Part shown: piece after piece, positions 59,402-64,000 of the stretch
Layout: the number at the start of each line of letters is the position of its first letter
How positions within the stretch are numbered: the stretch's first letter is position 1
Source: Jaltomata sinuosa
Lineage: Eukaryota > Streptophyta > Magnoliopsida > Solanales > Solanaceae
Direction of reading: 5' to 3'
Length of the DNA stretch: 64,000 nucleotides
Assembly (NCBI GenBank): GCA_003996215.1
Contig: QJPP01001620.1
Location: forward strand, 186,001-250,000
Position numbers and translations under genes: made by a program
The notes under the pieces: generated by a model
Told to the model about the DNA's origin: nothing
Databases searched by the model: none
What the model saw: the letters and a program-made list of their open reading frames with translations, nothing else

Positions 59402-61372
59402 ATCAGGTTCAAGAGTCTTAGGGTGTCTGAAAGCCGCATCAAGTAGAGTCTCTTTCATGGGTGTGAAGTGCGCCACACTTATGAGAGAGAGGCTACGTGG
59501 TGTCTTAGGAAAAACTTAGCTTCTTTAATGTTCAATATCGTGCTATAAAGTTAACTCTATTTATTCTCCAAATTTTTGCGTTGTCCCAATTCCACCTGCT
59601 TTACCTCATATTTGCGGTGCTAGAAGTAGTAAATCTCAGATTATCTCTTAACGAGGTGCTCTCAGATCCTCTTTCAGAACCTTGTTACTAATTATTCTGT
59701 AAGAGGGGAAAATATTTACCTAGATCCTTGGGTAGTGTTGCCACCCGACAGATGTTGTATTGTAAGCCATTAGTAGTAGAATGAACCTAGAGCTAGAAAT
59801 AAGAAGTCAGAAGGATGGTAGCCTAGATGGGGGAATGATAGTTGATTGGAGTATGTATTTAGAGTTGTGTTTTACTAGATGGGTAATGGGATGATACATC
59901 CCTTGGTGTGGATTAAAGAGTGGTAATTTCTGTTGCTAGTATAGACCAGGTATAGAATGTGAACAAAAGGATGATAGTATGAGAGTGAGAATGATAGTTT
60001 TGTGGTATTTTATGGTAGGCTTGGTACAGTGTATGCAAGAGTTTAAGTGATGAGTTGCAGCAAGTGTGAATGTGTAGGCATGATATATATATATATATAT
60101 ATGTGAGTTAGAGAAGGATAGGCAATTTTGAGCCTCTCGGTATAGGCTTTAACTTATTTGATTTGGTAGGTAGTAGAAAGAGAGAGCTTTGGGAGTTAGA
60201 ACCATGTAAGTTTGACATGTCTTTGCAAGGGATAGGTTGGAAGTTATTGAGTGTGATATGTACAACCCTTATATGAGATAGAAAGGTTGAGGCCAAGATT
60301 TTTAAGTAAGGGTGATCATTAGACTATAGATGGAAGTGTATGTTCAGATTAACTCCTAGAGTAGTGTTTGCTCTATTAGAGTAAAATGATCATAGTTCCG
60401 CTTATCGGTTAGCGAGAGGTCCACAAACTTAGAACGTAGCATGAATCTAAGGGGGAGATGGTGGGATGTAGAATCAGTCAGATTTTGGAGACTCGGGTAG
60501 TGATGCTAATGGGTGTCCGAATGAAGTTAGAAGGGATGCAGGGACTTATTTCTATCCTAGCACCTTAAGTATACTTCCCTCATTACAACACCCCATTCAT
60601 GTCTTGTATTCCAGTGCTATGTTCTTAATTCAAATTCACAGACTTCTTGCAGATTCACGTCCATACTCAACTCCCAGAACAAACATAAATTGCTCCAAAC
60701 AGAATTCCAATCTTACTATATAATTATATGAATTCCATCTTTACACCATGATACTTGTCATATATGAAAGCTCATGTCTCATACTATGCTCAGTCTACAT
60801 ACTCAGTTCTCAAGATATACCTTAATGGTTAATGAAATCATGGTACATCATGTGTATGCTCATACCAGATTTCTCTAATAATTCATGCTTGTGATATCCT
60901 TACTCTAACCATGCTTTGTATGTCCAGGATGTGAGACACTCATGCCCTTTTCACTTGACTTCTCAAACCCTACCTTGAGTGGCTAGATCAAACTAAGTAT
61001 AAGTCAAGACCGATTAGTATTCCTTCATTCGTGACACTCATGCTCCCACTCTATTCTCTCAGTGATCTTGGCTTGTGTTGTCATAGCTGTTAGTAGAGGA
61101 AGCTAAGTAGTAGCCTAGATGGGAAGTAATAGGTTGTAGCGTGGAAGAAAAGTTAGGTGAGGATTATTCATGTGAAATACTTAGATGATGAATTTTGGTA
61201 TGTCCCTTTGTAAAAGTTCTTCAAGTTACAGCTCCTAGATGTGCTAGGAAGAGAGGAGAAATCGTGAATAGTATGAGCTACAAACCATAGGGTGATCATA
61301 GTGATAGGCTTAAAAGTCGTGATGAAATACATGTGGGCTTTTGCTTTGTGTGCCTAGTCACCCATTAATTAG

Positions 61373-61733
61373 AGGAATATCAGTCTTGAGAGGTAATTCT
61401 GGATGTAAGAGATTTAGTCAAGATAGGCTTGAACATAGTGAAAGTAGGTAGTTAGACTCAAACCTTAGTATTCAGAGGAGTTAGTGTAGTTGAAAGGTGT
61501 TTCTAAGATTAAGAGTTTTCAACCGTACTGATTAAGGCAAGAATAGTTTTCATGATAAGGAGGAATATCAGTCTTGAGAGGTAATTCTGGATGTAAGAGA
61601 TTTAGTCAAGATAGGCTTGAACATAGTGAAAGTAGTTAGTTAGACTCAAACCTTAGTATTCAGAGGAGTTAGTGTAGTTGAAAGGTGTTTCTAAGCTTAA
61701 GAGTTGTCAACCGTACTGATTAAGGCAAGAATA
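61373..61733 (+). repeat. 188-bp tandem duplication inside element C
   Basis: AGGAATATCAGTCTTGAGAG occurs at 61373 and again at 61561. The two copies run in parallel for about 173 bp with only a few differences. Confidence 0.9.
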
Positions 61734-62217
61734 CTCTTTTCTTACTCCTAGCCCAGGGTGCCCATATCTTAGGTCCAGTAACTTCAGCTTGCAAGAATAC
61801 TAGACACCTCATATCAGATCAGTTCAGACTTATCGATAATCATTCCTAAGGTTATAAGGCCCTACATTCAGTTTAGTCCAAGGTAGTAAGTTCAGTTTAA
61901 AAGAGAATGGTTTCCTTGTATAGTTACCCTTCTCAGTTTGACATCCTTTTCAGTTATCTATGATTTCTAAGAATGCACTCATTCCTTATGGGTTTCAGCT
62001 GAGACACTACTCTTAATCCAGATCAGTTATCATGTTAGCCATTCAGTTTCATACACCATCAGTTGTTCTCATGCCCTCAGTATGCTTACATGCCTCATGA
62101 ATTCAGCTCAGTTTATAATTCAGTCAGAGATTAGTTATCATGTAAATACTTCAGCTTTTAAAACTCAGTTGATGGGATTTCAACCCTCTCCCCCTCCACT
62201 CTCAACTTAGAAGTATT

Positions 62218-62233
62218 CATTCGAGGACGAATG
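62218..62233 (+). promoter_or_regulatory. Stem-loop before polypurine tract (element C)
   Basis: CATTCG-AGGA-CGAATG: a perfect 6-bp stem with loop AGGA, about six bases before the polypurine tract. It has the same position and loop as in the array chromovirus. Confidence 0.65.
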
Positions 62234-62238
62234 ATCCC

Positions 62239-62250
62239 AAGGGGGAGATA
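62239..62250 (+). other. Element C polypurine tract
   Basis: AAGGGGGAGATA directly before the 3' LTR. Confidence 0.85.
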
Positions 62251-62251
62251 T

Positions 62252-64000
62252 TTTAACACCCCAGAAATTCTAAGCCAAATCTGAACCGTTCTTCATGTGT
62301 TGTTAGACTCGAACTAGATAAATTTTTGTATCTAAGTATTACAACTTATTCTGAAATTTTAAAGGTGTAATAGATATGAATTAGGGTCATAAAGAACCTC
62401 TAGCTCAAAGTTGAGTTGAAAGCTTCCTTACCGATTAAGTTTTAGTGTAAGATTTTTTAAGGGTCAACTTCAAATGATCATAACTCCTAGAATATAAAGA
62501 TTTAGGTGTCCTAGTATCTACCAAATCAAATGTCTTCGAATCTTCTTTCCAACGCCACCAACCGTGCATTAATCCAAGTCCGGAGCAAAAAGTTATCAGT
62601 GTTTTACTAAAGGGTGTCTGTCAGTCAAAATGACAGACAACAACCACGAGAAGGTTCCACGGGTCGTGGAAGTTTCCACGGGTCGTGAAACCAACTCGTG
62701 GAAATCAGTCTTTTTCCTGAAAATCATGAGAAGGTTCCACGGGTCATGAAACCAACTCGTGAAAATCAGTCCAGAGCCCTGAAAAGTCCCTTAGAACCAT
62801 GACTTCCATCCCACGGACCGTGATTCATTCCACGGGCCGTGATTTGTGTCCGTGGAAGCCTTTGCTGAAATTTTTTGATGTTTTTAAATTCTTTTCCCAG
62901 GGGTATATTTGTAATTTTCCACTCTTTTAACTCCTAAGTTAAGTCATTTTGGGCAAATTAGAAGGAGTTTTATTCCCACTTAGCCTAAGTTCTCTTCCAT
63001 TCTCTCAATCAAGTTCCAAGAGAATAAAAGGGTCTCCATTCTCCAAGCTTCAAGCTAAGGATTCCATCTTCAAGTCTCCATCCCTAAGTTCCAAGTTAGG
63101 AAAGCTTCAATTCAGGTATGTGGGTATTCAACAATGGGTTCCTTTCACCCTTGTGCCCAAAACCCCCAATTCTTGCTTTGAATTATGAATTTGTGAAATT
63201 AGGGTTTTGATTAAAATTGGAGAAAACTTATGGAATCAGTTTCTATGCATCAATTCATGGTTTCTTATGGTTTATCTATGATTTTATTAAGATTCCTTGA
63301 TTGGTTTCAAAAGCCCATATATTAAAGTTAGATTCTAGCATGATTCCATTGAATTGCATGATTTTAAGTGAAAGTTTACATGTTATATAACATGTCCTTA
63401 TGTATTTTATGAAATTGCATGCCCACCTATTCAAGTATGAATTTAGAAAGGAAAAGTTTATTTTGAGTTATGGCTATGCACATTCTTTAGATGTATGATT
63501 TTGAATTGTATGACATCGGATACGTCCTATTGCTTTTCAAACAGTTTTGACATCAGATATGTCACTAGTTTATAAACAGTTTTGACATCAGATGTCACCA
63601 GTTATGAACAGTTTTGATATCAGATGTCACCAGTTATGAACAGTTTTGATATCAGATGTCACCAGTTATGAACAGTTTTGACATCAGATATGTCACTAGT
63701 TATGAACAGTTTTGACATCAGATATGTCACCAGTTATGAACAGTTTTGACATCAGATATGTCACCAGTTATGAACAGTTTTGACATCAGATATGTCACCA
63801 GTTATGAACAGTTTTGGCATCAGGTATCCCCCAGTATTATATGAGCTATATGTATATATTTTGGGAGTAGTATTTAGCACCGAGTTGGACCGCGGGTGAG
63901 AGTACCCTTAGTCCCAGAACTACGTTCCCCCGTAGGTTCTAAGTCCTCTTAGTTGGGCATCAGATTTAGTGATCACTTCACAGTCATGCCTTTATACCCT
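62252..64000 (+). mobile_element. Element C 3' LTR (runs off the window)
   Basis: Colinear with 56958 onward and highly similar by eye. The terminal TG is mutated (TTTAACACC). About the last 0.8 kb should lie to the right of the window. Confidence 0.88.
63540..63833 (+). repeat. Minisatellite in element C 3' LTR, 9 units
   Basis: Units start at 63540, 63575, 63607, 63639, 63671, 63705, 63739, 63773 and 63807. Three have a 2-bp shorter form (32 bp, AGATGTCACC). The 5' LTR has only five units. Confidence 0.95.

Larger units (their letters stand above)
59386..62251 (+). mobile_element. Element C interior, no coding capacity
   Basis: 2,866 bp from the primer-binding site to the polypurine tract. 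No gag or pol motif is seen in any frame; the longest open frames are short and featureless. Intact LTRs with a good primer site, a polypurine tract and no genes indicate a large non-autonomous element that would need proteins from a related chromovirus. It holds a short TA run near 60083-60103 and a 188-bp tandem duplication near 61373. Confidence 0.8.

Overview
This is a plant nuclear window, most likely from a eudicot of the nightshade family. The family assignment is an inference from the style of the LTR retrotransposons and was not tested by a search. The only host gene I can support is at the extreme left. It is the first two coding exons of a gene that I recognise as anaphase-promoting complex subunit 1 (APC1), read leftwards on the minus strand (exon 1 at 885-1120, exon 2 at 587-650), with clean splice sites and matching phase. 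Everything right of about 1,520 is retrotransposon sequence, mostly decayed and nested. There is no CRISPR array, operon, tRNA or rRNA.

Layout. Positions 1-1520 hold APC1 and its 5' flank. Positions 1521-50651 are a direct tandem array of four units (U0 1521-3948, U1 3949-18917, U2 18918-33762, U3 33763-50651). A full unit holds, left to right: an AT-rich stretch; an LTR and gag start of a Ty3/gypsy-type element ('B2'); a minus-strand Tat/Athila-like element ('D', LTR plus interior with a broken ORF) inserted in B2; a truncated 5' LTR of another Ty3/gypsy-type element ('B1') with a chromovirus nested in it behind a CATAC target-site duplication; then the B1 primer-binding site and gag start. 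In U3 the B1 element continues past the repeat boundary (50652-54274) to its 3' LTR (54275-56957). That LTR is interrupted by a non-autonomous LTR element ('C': 5' LTR 56958-59385, non-coding interior, 3' LTR from 62252 running off the window).

History read from the copies. A block of about 17 kb was tandemly duplicated with a 3-bp microhomology junction (GTT). Copies then diverged by roughly 1%. One copy lost 12,541 bp (now U0). One lineage lost 2,028 bp of chromovirus pol through a GAAG microhomology. U1 took a 5'-truncated LINE that replaced 449 bp of target. A recent unequal exchange then made the middle unit U2 a hybrid: its left part is U3-type and its right part U1-type. The switch lies within 133 bp (24821-24953).

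The most interesting non-gene signals are GC-rich arrays of short dyad-symmetric motifs. Four LTR families each carry one, and even the two related chromovirus-type LTRs use unrelated motifs at the equivalent place. The B1 LTR also has a roughly 58-bp tandem hairpin repeat with an apparent compensatory change. I see no sign of a new enzymatic or defence system. No computation was run; identity statements come from reading aligned positions by eye.
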